From Haloplanus sp. HW8-1 (lineage in GTDB: Archaea; Halobacteriota; Halobacteria; Halobacteriales; Haloferacaceae): a DNA stretch of 64,000 nucleotides. Where the stretch lies: NCBI RefSeq assembly GCF_023703795.1, contig NZ_CP098518.1, forward strand, positions 3,038,001-3,102,000. Direction: 5' to 3'. The position numbers and the translations under genes were made by a program. Under the pieces are notes generated by a model. The model was not told the DNA's origin. It saw only the letters and a list, made by a program, of their open reading frames with translations, and searched no databases. Below, one piece after another: positions 28,330 to 38,045 of this stretch (position 1 is the first letter of the stretch; each line of letters begins with the position of its first letter).

Positions 28330-28737
28330 ATGACCCGAACGAAACTCGTCGCGATCGCGTTCGCGGCCCTCGTGGTGACCGTCGGTACGGTGGCCGCGAC
28401 GCCCGGGAACGCGCCCGTCGATGTCGGTACGGACGACCAGTACGACGACCAGGCCGAGGCGACCGGTGACGACGCCGAGGCGCCCGCCGACGCGGGCAAC
28501 GAGTCCGCCGAGCCGACCGACGTGCCGCCCGCCAACGCGGGCAACGGATCCGCCGCCGAGGCGGTCAGTGACGCCGACCGACGCGGCCCGCCCGCCGACC
28601 TGCCCGCCGCGGTGCCGGACCACGTCTCGGCCGTCCACGACCTGATCCGGTCGTTCCTCGGGGGCGACCTCGACGGCTCGCCCGGTGACGCCGTGAGCGA
28701 CGCGACGCCCGACGACGGAGACGCGGACGCGGCGTAA
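28330..28737 (+). CDS. Secreted acidic low-complexity protein
   Basis: 135 aa. Residues 1-23 form a Sec-type signal peptide (TRTKLVAIAFAALVVTVGTV) with a likely cleavage after A-A-T or V-A-A. The mature part is rich in Asp, Ala, Glu and Asn, with two similar segments carrying N-A-G-N or D-A-G-N, and no predicted fold. Only residues ~95-112 (VPDHVSAVHDLIRSFLGG) look helical. Function unknown; probably exported to the cell surface or medium. Confidence 0.7.
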   Translation: MTRTKLVAIAFAALVVTVGTVAATPGNAPVDVGTDDQYDDQAEATGDDAEAPADAGNESAEPTDVPPANAGNGSAAEAVSDADRRGPPADLPAAVPDHVSAVHDLIRSFLGGDLDGSPGDAVSDATPDDGDADAA

Positions 28738-28807
28738 CGACCGGACTCACCCCGACCCCGCCCGAACGGCCGTCTCGCTCCGTGCCACGTGTCCCCCGCT
28801 TCGGCCC

Positions 28808-30037
28808 TCAATCGCGCCGTTCGTCCCACTTCGCGTTCGCTTCGTGTTCCGCCGCCACCGAGCGCACGCCCTCGCCGTCCAGTACGCCTCGCTCGGTGAC
28901 CACGCCGGTCACTAGATCCGCGGGCGTCCGATCGAAGATCGGGTTCGCGACTGACACCGGCGCCGCGCCGTCGTAGAGGTCGGTCGCGTCGCCGTCCTCG
29001 CCGTGGAACCGCTCGTCCGGTCGCACCGTGTCGGCGGCGGCGGCGACGTACACCGGCACCCCGGCCCGAGCGGCGGCGAGCGCCAGGCTACGAGTGCCGA
29101 CCTTGTTGACGACGCTCCCGTCCGCGAGCACCGCGTCGGCGCCGACGAGGACGGCGTCGGGAGTCCGGGCCGCGAGTTCCGACGGGAGCGCCGCGTCGGT
29201 CGTGAGGGTCACGTCCAGTCCCGCCACCGCGAGCGCGTCGGCCACCTCGGTCCCCTCCCGGGCGGGTCGCGACTCGCCGATCAGGACGCTCGGTCGCGCC
29301 CGTTCTAGCGTCGCCCGGACGGTTCCCGACCGCGAGAGGGTGGCGACGGACTCCCCACATCGCTCGGCGGCACGTGCGGCGGCCTCGGCGTCGGCGTCGA
29401 GGGCCGCCTCGACGGCTTCGGCGGCCCGGTCGCGGATCGCCACGACCGTTCGTTCGGCTTCCCTCATCACCCGGTTCACGCGGTTCGCGACGGCGGCCAT
29501 GCTCGGGCGGGCGTCGCGCAGGTCGCGCGCGACGGTCGCGACGGCCGCGTCGTCATCCGCAACCGCAGCGCGGTCGCGCAGGACCTCGAGCGCACGCACG
29601 GATAGCCAGGCCGAGCCGTGGGTCCGGTCGCCGGCGACCGTCTCGACCGTCGGCCCCACGGCGGCGTAGGCATCCCACAGGCCGGGAACCGTCTCGCGGT
29701 CACGGATCGCCGGCGGCGACACCCACTTGTGGGCCGCGATCTCCTCGTTGGGCGTCACCTCGCGGTCCTCGGTCTCGAAGAGGAAGGGGTGGACGGTCCA
29801 CTCCCGGTCGCTGTCCTGGATCTCGACGGGGTCACCGGCGCGGACGAGCGTCGCGTCGTCCCGGCCGGTCTCCTCGCGGATCTCGCGGCGGGCGTCCCGT
29901 TCGGCGTCGGCGGGGTCGCCCTCGACGTAGCCGGAGATCCCCGCCCAGCGACCCGTGTAGGTGCCGACGGCGTCGCTCCGGCGTCCGAGCAGGATCGCCG
30001 TGCGGTGACGCAGGAAGCAGGTGACCACGTGGGTCAT
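28808..30037 (-). CDS. NUDIX hydrolase fused to eIF2B-like / R15P-isomerase-like domain
   Basis: 409 aa. Residues ~1-140 are a NUDIX domain whose box reads G-Y-V-E-G-D-P(x)n-R-E-I-R-E-E-T-G, with the catalytic REEx(1)E cluster. Residues ~150-405 belong to the eIF2B-alpha/beta/delta-like superfamily, with VLIGESRPAREG, the substrate-loop D-A-V-L-V-G-A-D-A-V and NKVGT. Archaeal members include ribose-1,5-bisphosphate isomerase of nucleoside salvage. A bifunctional enzyme that hydrolyses a nucleoside-diphosphate compound and handles the phosphosugar is plausible but inferred. The start at MTHVVTCF is set by the NUDIX domain. Confidence 0.85.
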   Translation of the reverse strand: MTHVVTCFLRHRTAILLGRRSDAVGTYTGRWAGISGYVEGDPADAERDARREIREETGRDDATLVRAGDPVEIQDSDREWTVHPFLFETEDREVTPNEEIAAHKWVSPPAIRDRETVPGLWDAYAAVGPTVETVAGDRTHGSAWLSVRALEVLRDRAAVADDDAAVATVARDLRDARPSMAAVANRVNRVMREAERTVVAIRDRAAEAVEAALDADAEAAARAAERCGESVATLSRSGTVRATLERARPSVLIGESRPAREGTEVADALAVAGLDVTLTTDAALPSELAARTPDAVLVGADAVLADGSVVNKVGTRSLALAAARAGVPVYVAAAADTVRPDERFHGEDGDATDLYDGAAPVSVANPIFDRTPADLVTGVVTERGVLDGEGVRSVAAEHEANAKWDERRD

Positions 30038-30119
30038 GGGCCGCCTTCGGCCGCCGCGGATACGGATCTTGCGGCGCCGATGGAACACCGATTTGACGCT
30101 CGGCGCCCAACCCCTGCCT

Positions 30120-30611
30120 ATGCGACTGGCGATCATCAGCGACACGCACGTCCCCGCCCGCGCGACGGGAATCCCGGACTGGGTTCGCGAACGCGCCGAC
30201 GCCGCGGACCACGTGATCCACGCCGGCGACTTCGAGACGCCGGCCGTCGTCGACGAGGTTCGCTCGCTGGCCGACGGATCGTTCACGGGCGTCCGAGGCA
30301 ACGTCGACCCCGCGGGCGTCGACCTCCCGGCCGTGGCGACCGTCGAACGCGGCGGCGTCGTGTTCGTGGTCACCCACGGCACCGGCGACCGGATCGGATA
30401 CGAGGACCGCGTCGCCGCCGCCGTCGACGAACACGGCGGCGACGTGGGAATCGCTGGCCACACTCACGAGCACCTCGATACGGTCCACGACGGAGTGCGC
30501 CTCCTGAATCCGGGGTCGGCGACCGGCGCCGCCCCCGCCACCGAGACGACGATGCTGACGATTACCGTTGCCGACGGCGACTTTGACGTGACGCTCCACC
30601 GCGGGGAGTGA
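30120..30611 (+). CDS. YfcE/MJ0936-type metallophosphoesterase
   Basis: 163 aa. Calcineurin-like motifs in order: I-S-D-T-H (residues 6-10), H-A-G-D (~38-41), R-G-N-V-D-P (~59-64), T-H-G-T-G (~83-87), G-H-T-H (~113-116). This makes a complete dimetal site. It cleaves phosphodiester or phosphomonoester bonds; small archaeal members act on unknown physiological substrates. Divergent from the NUDIX-eIF2B gene with 82 bp between the starts. Confidence 0.9.
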   Translation: MRLAIISDTHVPARATGIPDWVRERADAADHVIHAGDFETPAVVDEVRSLADGSFTGVRGNVDPAGVDLPAVATVERGGVVFVVTHGTGDRIGYEDRVAAAVDEHGGDVGIAGHTHEHLDTVHDGVRLLNPGSATGAAPATETTMLTITVADGDFDVTLHRGE

Positions 30612-30668
30612 CCCGGTCGTCCCCGCCCGTGGCGCGGCGCTTTTCACCGCCGGACGCCGAGAGGGGAC

Positions 30669-31427
30669 ATGAACGTCTTCGCCGTCCCGGACCTTCCGGA
30701 GGTCCGTCCGGGCGACTCGCTCGCCGCGCTGATCGACGAGCGGGTCGATCTCCGCCCCGACGACGTAGTCTGTGTCGCCAGTACCGTCGTCTCGAAGGCC
30801 GAGAGCCGGATCGCCGACCTCACGCAGTTCCCGGCGGGGGGCCGTGCCCGCGACCTCGCCGCCGGCCTCGAACGCGCCACGGGCGAGGGGAAGGATCCCC
30901 GGTTCGCCCAGGCCGTCCTCGAGGAGAGCACCGACCTCCTCATGGAGGCGCCCTTTCTCCTCACCGAGACGCGGTTCGGGCACGTGACGGTCAACGCGGG
31001 CATCGACCGCTCGAACGTCCCCGGCGGTGACCTGTTGCTCCTGCCCGAAGATCCGACGGCGAGCGCCGCCCGGATCGCAGCGGGACTCGACGCCGATCGG
31101 GTGATCGTCACCGACACCTGCGGGCGCCCGTTCCGACACGGTCAGCGCGGCGTCGCCATCGGCTGGGCGGGCACGCCCGCCGCCCGCGACTGGCGCGGGG
31201 AGCGCGACCGCGAGGGTCGCGAACTCGACGTGACCGTTCAGGCGGTCGTCGACGAACTCGCCGCCGCCGCCAACCTCGTCGCCGGGGAGGGCGCGGGCGG
31301 GACGCCCGCCGTCGTCGTGCGCGGCTTCGAGTTCGGCGACCACGGCGGGAGCGACGCGCTCTTTCGCGACGTCGAGGGGGATTTCGTCCGCCAGGCGCTC
31401 CACGAGTGGTCGTTCGAGGCGGACTGA
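30669..31427 (+). CDS. cofE: Coenzyme F420-0:L-glutamate ligase
   Basis: 252 aa. It begins with NVFAVPDLPEVRPGDSLAAL and contains S-T-V-V-S-K-A-E-S, the N-A-G-I-D-x-S-N motif (VNAGIDRSNVPGGD) and D-T-C-G-R-P-F-R, all diagnostic of CofE. It adds glutamates to F420-0 with GTP, the last step of coenzyme F420 synthesis. A TATA-like CTTTTCA at 30640-30646 is about 26 nt upstream of the ATG. It is followed by mer, an F420-dependent enzyme. Confidence 0.95.
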   Translation: MNVFAVPDLPEVRPGDSLAALIDERVDLRPDDVVCVASTVVSKAESRIADLTQFPAGGRARDLAAGLERATGEGKDPRFAQAVLEESTDLLMEAPFLLTETRFGHVTVNAGIDRSNVPGGDLLLLPEDPTASAARIAAGLDADRVIVTDTCGRPFRHGQRGVAIGWAGTPAARDWRGERDREGRELDVTVQAVVDELAAAANLVAGEGAGGTPAVVVRGFEFGDHGGSDALFRDVEGDFVRQALHEWSFEAD

Positions 31428-31568
31428 CGTCGCCCCCCGACCTCGACACCGACACCGGCAGGTCCCGTGACCGACGAACGGTTTTTGCGTGTCCGCGCCA
31501 ACCGACGCACGAATGCACTCGACGCCTTCGTCCACCACGATCCGCTGCGGGAGGGTCAGGCATCGCTG

Positions 31569-32552
31569 ATGTTCGGAATCGAACTCACGCCCGAACACCC
31601 GGCCGACCGGCTGGTCGACCTCGGGACGGCCGCCGAACGCGCCGGCTACGACACCGTCTTCGTTTCCAGTCACTACAACAACCGATCGCCGTTTGCCGTC
31701 CTGTCGCGGCTCGCGGCCGCGACCGACGAGGTTCGGCTGGGTCCCGGCGTGGTCAATCCCCTCGAACGCCACCCCGTCACCCTCGCGGGCGAGGTGGCGA
31801 CTGTGGCGGAGGCGAGCGACGGCCGCGCGGTCTTCGGGATCGGTCCCGGTGACCCCTCGACGCTCTCGAACCTCGGCCTCGCCGAGGACCGCGGCCTCCG
31901 GCCCGTACTGGAGGCGTTCAAGGTGGCCCGACGGCTCTGGGCGGGCGAGCGCGTCACTCACGACGGCACCTTCGAGGCCGTAGACGCCGGCCTCAACTTC
32001 GAGGTCCCCACGCCCATCCCCACCTACGTCGGCGGCGAGGGGCCACACATGTGCAAGATGGCGGCCAAACACGCCGACGGGCTGCTCTTCAACGGCTCCC
32101 ACCCCGCCGACCTGCGGTGGGCGCGCGAGCAGGTCGCGGACGGCCTGTCCGACCGACTCGACGACCTCGGGGCGTTCGACCTCGCGGCCTACGCGAGCGT
32201 CAGCGTCGCCGCGGACGAGACGGCCGCCCGCGAGGCGGCCCGGCCGCCCGTCGCGTTCATCGCCGCCGGCGCCGCCCCGCCGGTCCTCGCGCGCCACGAC
32301 CTGGACGCCGACCGCGCCGACGACATCGGCGAGGCGATCAGTGCGGGCGACTTCTCGTCGGCCTTCGACCGCGTCTCGCCCGCCATGATCGACACTTTCT
32401 GTATCGCGGGGACGGTCGACACCGTCGCCGACCGGATGGCCGCGGTCCTCGACCACGCCGATAGCCTCGTCGTCGGGTCGCCGCTCGGCCCGGATCTCGA
32501 CGCCGCCGTCGACCTCGCGGCGCGAGCCCACGACCGCGCGACCGACCGTTAA
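31569..32552 (+). CDS. mer: F420-dependent 5,10-methylenetetrahydromethanopterin reductase-like enzyme
   Basis: 327 aa luciferase-like monooxygenase-fold protein. The F420-binding family motif appears in G-P-G-V-V-N-P-L-E-R-H-P-V, with ATVAEASDGRAVFGIGPGD and IPTYVGGEGPHMCKMA typical of Mer. In haloarchaea such proteins are assigned to methylene-H4MPT/H4folate reduction, though some may act on other substrates. The ATG at 31569 is chosen; sequence upstream in frame is not conserved-looking. It is 141 bp after cofE. It overlaps the convergent small gene by 4 bp. Confidence 0.87.
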   Translation: MFGIELTPEHPADRLVDLGTAAERAGYDTVFVSSHYNNRSPFAVLSRLAAATDEVRLGPGVVNPLERHPVTLAGEVATVAEASDGRAVFGIGPGDPSTLSNLGLAEDRGLRPVLEAFKVARRLWAGERVTHDGTFEAVDAGLNFEVPTPIPTYVGGEGPHMCKMAAKHADGLLFNGSHPADLRWAREQVADGLSDRLDDLGAFDLAAYASVSVAADETAAREAARPPVAFIAAGAAPPVLARHDLDADRADDIGEAISAGDFSSAFDRVSPAMIDTFCIAGTVDTVADRMAAVLDHADSLVVGSPLGPDLDAAVDLAARAHDRATDR

Positions 32553-32758
32553 CCGACGACTGCGTCGCGGAGGGCATCGAGCAACGCACCGACGGTCAGC
32601 AGGCCGAAGAAGCCGGCGGCGAACGTCGTGAGGACCGCTCCGGTGAGAAAGACCAGTAGTCCGATCGGGTCCTGCGTGGCCACGTCGGTCGCGAAGATGA
32701 TGACGAGGTCGACGACGCTCCGAACCAGTTCGACGACGAGTTGCGTGACCGTGGCCAT
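32549..32758 (-). CDS. Small two-span membrane protein
   Basis: 69 aa. Two hydrophobic helices at about residues 5-25 and 31-60 (GLLVFLTGAVLTTFAAGFFG) with few charges. No family recognised. Its 3' end overlaps that of mer on the opposite strand by 4 bases. Confidence 0.65.
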   Translation of the reverse strand: MATVTQLVVELVRSVVDLVIIFATDVATQDPIGLLVFLTGAVLTTFAAGFFGLLTVGALLDALRDAVVG

Positions 32759-32836
32759 ACGTCACGAACGCGCGGCGCTCACTTGGCCGTTCCGCCCGGC
32801 GACACGGCTAAGCGCCTCGCCGCCGTGGTGCCGGCC

Positions 32837-33046
32837 GTGCCCGACCGACCGCTCGACGAGTTCGTGACCGAGGACGGGGCCGAGAGCGAGGCCGATCGCA
32901 CCGACGGGGCCGAGCCTGCGGCGCCGAGCGTCCCGACCATGCGCTGGTCGCCCGACGGCCCCCCCTGCGACGCCTGCGGCGAGAGCGTCGCCCGCCGGTG
33001 GCGGTCCGACGGCGCCTTCGTCTGTGCCGACTGCAAGGAGTGGTGA
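32837..33046 (+). CDS. Small zinc-ribbon-like protein
   Basis: 69 aa if started at the GTG at 32837 (GTGs at 32825 and 32828 are alternatives). An acidic N-terminus precedes C-D-A-C-G-E-S and C-A-D-C-K, two CxxC pairs that would hold one zinc. Small two-CxxC proteins are numerous in haloarchaea and some affect biofilm or motility, but this one has no assigned role. It ends at the base before the mutL stop on the other strand. Confidence 0.65.
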   Translation: MPDRPLDEFVTEDGAESEADRTDGAEPAAPSVPTMRWSPDGPPCDACGESVARRWRSDGAFVCADCKEW

Positions 33047-34699
33047 TCAGCCCCGGCGCGGGTGGCGATCGAACCCCCGGGCCAGGTGTTCCTCGTCGAT
33101 GGCGAGGACCGTCGGTCGCCCGTGCGGGCAGGCGAAGGGTCGGTCGCAGGCTCCCAACCGCTCGACGAGGGCCGCCGCCGCCTCGTCGGAGAGGTCGTCG
33201 CCGGCCTTCAGCGACGGGTGACAGGCCAGGTCAGCGAGGAGGGCGTCCCGGCCGTCCGGAGCCTCACCCTCGCGCAGGCCCGCCAGCGCGTCACGAAGCG
33301 ATTCGGGGTCGGCCACCCGGCCGAGCGGTGCCGGCACCGCCCGTACGCGGACGGCCCCTCCACCGAAGGGTGCGGCGTCGAAGCCCAACGCCGACAGGTC
33401 GTCGGCGTGGGCCTCGACCGCCGCCGCGGCGTCCGGCGAGAGCGAGAGCGTCGCCGGCGGATCGAGCCGTCTCGACGGCACGTCGCTCGCCGCGACCGCC
33501 GAGCGCAGGCGCTCGTAGTTGATTCGTTCGTGGGCGGCGTGCTGGTCGACCACCAGCAACTCGTCGCCGTCGCCGGCCGCACAGAGGACGTAGCTGTCGC
33601 GAAACTGGCCGATCACGTCGACATCGCCCAGCACCGAGGGCGCCGTCTCGACCGGGTCGAGCGCTGCCTCCAGGTCCATCGCCACGTCCGCCGACCGCCG
33701 CAGGTCGGCCGTCGAGAGCGCGTCGGCGGCGGCTTCCTCGACGGCGTCGGCAACGGCGTCGGCCGCCCGGAGCGCCACCCGCTCTTTCGTGGGGTGGACG
33801 TTCGGGTCGACGGCTCGGGCGGGTAGCGACACCGACAGCGCGGCGACGGGGTGGCGGTCACCCGGGAGCAGCGAGCCGTACCCCCGTTCGATCGCCCGGC
33901 GGAGGTCGGGCATCGCCACCGGCCGTCCGTTGATCGCGACGCGGACGTGATCGGTCGACGCCCGGGTGATCGAGGGGTAGGCGAGCAGACCCCGCACCTC
34001 GACGGACACTTCCCGGTCGTCGACGGCGACGCCCGTCTCGGCGCCGAGGGTCGTACTCTCGCGTGCCACCTCGCGGTCGTAGACCGCCAGCGCGGCGTCC
34101 GCGACGGATCCCGACCCGGGGGTGGCGAAGGTCCGTCGACCGTCGTGATCGAGGGTGACGGCGACTTCGGGACGGAGGAGCGCGTACGCGGCGACGCGGT
34201 CGCTGATCCGCTCGAACTCCGTCGCCGGCGCGGCCAGCGACTCCCGGCGCGCCGGGCGGTTGTGGAACAGGTCCGTCACCTCGACGGTCGTCCCCCGTCC
34301 GCGGCCGGTGGTATCGACGGTCACCTCGCCGTCCTCGACCCGGACCCGCGTCCCCCGCGGCCCGCCGTCGTTCGTCGTCAGCGTCAGCGTCGCAACGTCG
34401 GCGATGCTGGCGAGCGCCTCCCCCCGAAAGCCGAGCGTCTCGACCGCCCGGAGGTCGCCCTCGGGGAGTTTGCTCGTCGTATGGCGCTCGACGGCGAGTG
34501 TCGCCTCGTCCTCGCTCATCCCGCGGCCGTCGTCGTCGACGCGGATCCGCTCTGTGCCGCCGCCCGTCACCGCGACCTCGACCCGGTCGGCCCCGGCGTC
34601 GAGCGCGTTCTCGAGGAGTTCCTCGACGACCCGGGCCGGCCGCGTCACCACCTCGCCGGCGGCGATTCGGTCGACCGTCTCCCGATCCAGGCGTCTCAT
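33047..34699 (-). CDS. mutL: DNA mismatch repair protein MutL
   Basis: 550 aa. GHKL ATPase motifs: E-N-A-L-D-A-G, D-D-G-R-G-M, HTTSKL and G-F-R-G-E-A-L, followed by a transducer domain (NGRPV, NPNVHPTK-like [12 protein letters not shown]). The C-terminal dimerisation domain carries the endonuclease motif D-Q-H-A-A-H-E-R-x(n)-E plus A-C-H-P-S-L and C-P-H-G-R-P-T, so it should nick DNA like MutL of organisms without MutH. ATG overlaps the mutS stop by 4 bases (ATGA), giving translational coupling. Confidence 0.96.
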   Translation of the reverse strand: MRRLDRETVDRIAAGEVVTRPARVVEELLENALDAGADRVEVAVTGGGTERIRVDDDGRGMSEDEATLAVERHTTSKLPEGDLRAVETLGFRGEALASIADVATLTLTTNDGGPRGTRVRVEDGEVTVDTTGRGRGTTVEVTDLFHNRPARRESLAAPATEFERISDRVAAYALLRPEVAVTLDHDGRRTFATPGSGSVADAALAVYDREVARESTTLGAETGVAVDDREVSVEVRGLLAYPSITRASTDHVRVAINGRPVAMPDLRRAIERGYGSLLPGDRHPVAALSVSLPARAVDPNVHPTKERVALRAADAVADAVEEAAADALSTADLRRSADVAMDLEAALDPVETAPSVLGDVDVIGQFRDSYVLCAAGDGDELLVVDQHAAHERINYERLRSAVAASDVPSRRLDPPATLSLSPDAAAAVEAHADDLSALGFDAAPFGGGAVRVRAVPAPLGRVADPESLRDALAGLREGEAPDGRDALLADLACHPSLKAGDDLSDEAAAALVERLGACDRPFACPHGRPTVLAIDEEHLARGFDRHPRRG

Positions 34700-37377
34700 G
34701 GCTCCTCGACCCGCGATTGCAGGTCCGCGAGGAGGTTCAGCGCCTCGATGGGCGTCGTCGTCGCGAGGTCCACGTCCCGGAGGTCGGCGACGACGGCCGG
34801 GTCGACCGTCGCGTCGGCCCCCCCGTGTGTCCCGTCGGTCTTGCCGCCCTCGTCGGCCACCGGGGCGCCGCCGACCCCCGACAGCGTCACCTGTATCCCC
34901 CCGTCGTGGCCGTTCGTGGTCCCGTCGGCGCCCTCCTCGACGAGCGCACGCGCCCGTTCGACGACTGGTTCGGGGACGCCGGCCATCCGCGCCACCTCGA
35001 CGCCGTACGACGAGGACGCGGGCCCCTCGGCGACCCGGTGGAGGAAGGTCACCTCCGGCCCGTCGGCGGACGATCCCGCGGCGTCCCGTTCCCCGTCCTC
35101 TCGGTCGGCGGCGAAATGCAGGTTCCGGACGCGTTCGCGCTCGTCGGCCAGTTCGGTCAGATCGTGGTAGTGGGTGGCAAAGAGCGCCGTCGCGCCGACC
35201 TCGTCGTGGATGAACTCGGCGGCTGCGCGGGCGATGGCGCGGCCGTCGGCGGTGCTGGTGCCACGCCCAACCTCGTCGAGCAGGATCAGCGAGTCGGCGG
35301 TCGCCTCGTGCAGGATCTCGGTGAGTTCGGCCATCTCGCGCATGAACGTCGACTGCCCGCCCGCGATGTCGTCGCTCGCGCCGACGCGGGTGAACACCCG
35401 ATCGACGACGGGGAGTCGCGCCGCGTCGGCCGGGACGAACCCGCCCGCCTGTGCCAGCACGACGATCAGCGCCACCTGGCGCATGTACGTCGACTTGCCG
35501 CTCATGTTCGGCCCCGTCACGAGCGTCACGCTCCCCGGCGGCAGCGCGGCCTCGTTCGGGACGAACCGCTCCTGGGTCGCCTCGACGACCGGGTGGCGGC
35601 CCGCCTCGATTTCGATCCCGCCGTCGTGGAACGTCGGCCGGACGTAGTCCCGGTCGACGGCCACCGTCGCCAGCGACGCCAGCGCGTCGAGTTCGGCGAG
35701 GGCGTCCGCGAGCGCCTGGAGGCGGTCCGTCTCCGCGGCGACTGCCTCCCGCACCTCGCGAAAGCGCTCGTACTCCAGCGCGTCGGCCCGCTCGGCCGCG
35801 CCGAGGATCTCGTCCTCTCGGCGCTTCAACTCGGGCGTGTAGAACCGCTCGGCGTTCTTCAGCGTCTGGCGGCGCGTGTAGTCCTCGGGCACCCGGTCGA
35901 GGTTCGGGTCGGTCACCTCGATGTAGTAGCCGTGAACCTGGTTGTGGCCGACCGACAGGGAGCCGATCCCGGTTCGCTCCCGCTCGCGGGCTTCGAGATC
36001 GGCCACCCACTCGCGGCCCTCGCGTTCGGTCGCTCGCAGGTCGTCGAGTTCGTCGTCGAACCCCTCGCGGATGACGCCGCCCTCGGTCACCTCCACCGGC
36101 GGATCGGGGTGGATCGCCCGTTCGATCAGGTCGCGGACGTCGTCGAGGGGATCGATCCGCTCGCGTAGGTCCCGCAGACGCGGGGCCTCGGCGTCGTCGA
36201 GGGCGTCGACGACGGCGGGTACGGCATCGAGCGTCGCCGCGAGCGACCGCAGGTCACGGGCGTTCGCCCGGCCACGCGAGACGCGGCCGGCGAGGCGTTC
36301 GAGGTCGTACACCTCGCACAGCGCCTCGCGGATCGTCTCCCGGGTGAGCGCCTCGGTGGCGAGTTCCGCGACGGCGGCGTGTCGCGCCTCGATCCGCTCG
36401 CGGTCGACGAGCGGCCGTCGGAGCCAGCCGTCGAGCGCCCGTCGGCCGAGCGCGCAGGCCGTCTCGTCGACGACCGAAAAGAGCGTCTCGCTCGCGCCGG
36501 CACCGCGGTTCTCGAACAGTTCGAGGCTCCGGATCGCCGTCGCGTCGAGCGCGAGGGCTTCCCGGGGATCGTACCGTCGGATCCGGGTGACGTACGAGAG
36601 GGGGCCGTCGTCGCCCTGCGTCCACTCCGCGTAGGCGAGGACGACCCCGCAGGCCCGGCGTTCGGCGGCCGACGCGACCACCGACTCCGGGCTGGCGACG
36701 TAGGCTTCGAGCCGTTCCGTCGCCGCCGCCTCGTCCATCTCGGCGGCCTCGTGGTCGGTCACCATCGGTTCGACGGTCAGCGCCTCGTGGTCAACCGTCG
36801 CGTCGGGGCCGACGAGCAGTTCCGCGGGCGCCAAGCGGTCGAGTTCCGCGAGCAGACGGGCGTCGTCCTCGACGCTCGTCACCAGACAGTCGCCGGTCGA
36901 GGCGTCGACGGCGGCGACGGCGCGGGTCGTCCCCGCCCGGACCACCGCGGCGACGTAGTTGGTCGTCCCCGTTCCGAGGAGTTCGTCGTCGACGACGGTG
37001 CCCGGCGTCACCACCTGCGTCACCGCGCGGTCGACGAGCCCCGACGCCGCTTCGGGTGGCTCGACTTGTTCCGCGATGGCGACGCGATAGCCCGCGTCGA
37101 GCAGGCGTTCGACGTACGTGGCGGCGTCGTCGACGGGGATGCCCGCCATCGGGTAGGTGCCGGTGCTGTCCTCGCGTCTGGTGAGGGTGAGTTCACAGCG
37201 CCGCGCCGTCTCCTCGGCGGCCTCGCAGTAGGTCTGATAGAAGTCGCCGTTCTGGAAGAGCAGGAGGGCGTCCTCGTAGTCGGCACAGCACTCGAAGTAC
37301 TGGCGCAGCATCGGCGTCAGTTCCTCCCGGGCGTCGAGCATCCCGTCCGGGGGGCCGGTCACGGCGTCCGCGTCCAT
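34696..37377 (-). CDS. mutS: DNA mismatch repair protein MutS
   Basis: 893 aa. An N-terminal mismatch-binding domain, connector, levers, clamp and C-terminal ABC-type ATPase are all present: Walker [11 protein letters not shown], Walker [15 protein letters not shown]-loop F-A-T-H-Y-H. The mismatch-probing Phe-x-Glu motif reads F-Y-Q here (N-G-D-F-Y-Q-T-Y), so the Glu that contacts the mispaired base is replaced by Gln. An acidic, Gly-rich insert of about 40 residues lies near the C-terminus (~835-870). Starts at MDADAVT. Operon with mutL. Confidence 0.95.
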   Translation of the reverse strand: MDADAVTGPPDGMLDAREELTPMLRQYFECCADYEDALLLFQNGDFYQTYCEAAEETARRCELTLTRREDSTGTYPMAGIPVDDAATYVERLLDAGYRVAIAEQVEPPEAASGLVDRAVTQVVTPGTVVDDELLGTGTTNYVAAVVRAGTTRAVAAVDASTGDCLVTSVEDDARLLAELDRLAPAELLVGPDATVDHEALTVEPMVTDHEAAEMDEAAATERLEAYVASPESVVASAAERRACGVVLAYAEWTQGDDGPLSYVTRIRRYDPREALALDATAIRSLELFENRGAGASETLFSVVDETACALGRRALDGWLRRPLVDRERIEARHAAVAELATEALTRETIREALCEVYDLERLAGRVSRGRANARDLRSLAATLDAVPAVVDALDDAEAPRLRDLRERIDPLDDVRDLIERAIHPDPPVEVTEGGVIREGFDDELDDLRATEREGREWVADLEARERERTGIGSLSVGHNQVHGYYIEVTDPNLDRVPEDYTRRQTLKNAERFYTPELKRREDEILGAAERADALEYERFREVREAVAAETDRLQALADALAELDALASLATVAVDRDYVRPTFHDGGIEIEAGRHPVVEATQERFVPNEAALPPGSVTLVTGPNMSGKSTYMRQVALIVVLAQAGGFVPADAARLPVVDRVFTRVGASDDIAGGQSTFMREMAELTEILHEATADSLILLDEVGRGTSTADGRAIARAAAEFIHDEVGATALFATHYHDLTELADERERVRNLHFAADREDGERDAAGSSADGPEVTFLHRVAEGPASSSYGVEVARMAGVPEPVVERARALVEEGADGTTNGHDGGIQVTLSGVGGAPVADEGGKTDGTHGGADATVDPAVVADLRDVDLATTTPIEALNLLADLQSRVEEP

Positions 37378-37476
37378 ACACCCAGTCGGGCGGTCAAGAA
37401 CCAAAAACCGTCAGGGTCGCCGACCGCCGCCTCCCGGGCGCGACCGAACCGGACACGGCCGGGACGGCGGCCGCGC

Positions 37477-37896
37477 TCAGAGTTCCGTCACCCACGCCCG
37501 GTAGTCGTCGTCGAGATCGTAGGTGACCTGCAGGGCACGGTCGAGGAACTGGCCGAGCCGGCTGGCGTCCGAGCGGGCGGTCACCCGCACGTTCGCGCCC
37601 TCCGCCTCCTCCGGCCGCTCGATTTGCTCGATGCGAAACTCCGGGAACTCGGCGAGCAGGTCCTTCAGTCGGCCGAGCTCCGCGTCGGTACAGTCGAGGT
37701 TGAACGTCTGCTCCGCGAACTGGATCCAGGGAGCCCCGCCGCCGTCTGCACCCTCCCCGTCGCCGTCCGTCTCCGGCGCGTCCGACGGGTCGACCTCGAC
37801 GGTGAGGAAGGAACTCCCGCGGTTCCGGTGGGCGAGCACCGCCTCCGCGAACAGTTTGCGTCGACCGGCAGCGTCGGCGGCGTCGAACCGTGTCAT
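37477..37896 (-). CDS. Conserved haloarchaeal protein of unknown function
   Basis: 139 aa from MTRFDAADA. Mixed alpha/beta, with an acidic linker (residues ~45-58) rich in Asp and Gly. The C-terminal half (residues ~90-139) reads like a small ferredoxin-like fold: strand, helix SRLGQFLDRALQVTY, ending DYRAWVTEL. No catalytic motif. It sits upstream of mutS on the same strand, 100 bp away, but separate transcription is likely. Confidence 0.65.
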   Translation of the reverse strand: MTRFDAADAAGRRKLFAEAVLAHRNRGSSFLTVEVDPSDAPETDGDGEGADGGGAPWIQFAEQTFNLDCTDAELGRLKDLLAEFPEFRIEQIERPEEAEGANVRVTARSDASRLGQFLDRALQVTYDLDDDYRAWVTEL

Positions 37897-38045
37897 GCTC
37901 CCTGCTTGAACCCCCGAGAGTAAAAGCCGGGGGGGTCCCGTCCCGGTGGTGTGGGTCGCCGCTCGGGGCGACGACGCCCCTCCGCCGACCACCGGACGCC
38001 CCCGTATCCGAACGCCTTTTGCCGTCGCGACCTTCCCTCGGGTCG

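Noticed and set aside
29832-36010. Two very long reverse frames (about 977 and 987 codons) over cofE, mer and mutL/mutS
   Set aside because: They are antisense or out-of-frame readings of well-recognised genes; the true MutL part is only 33047-34699.
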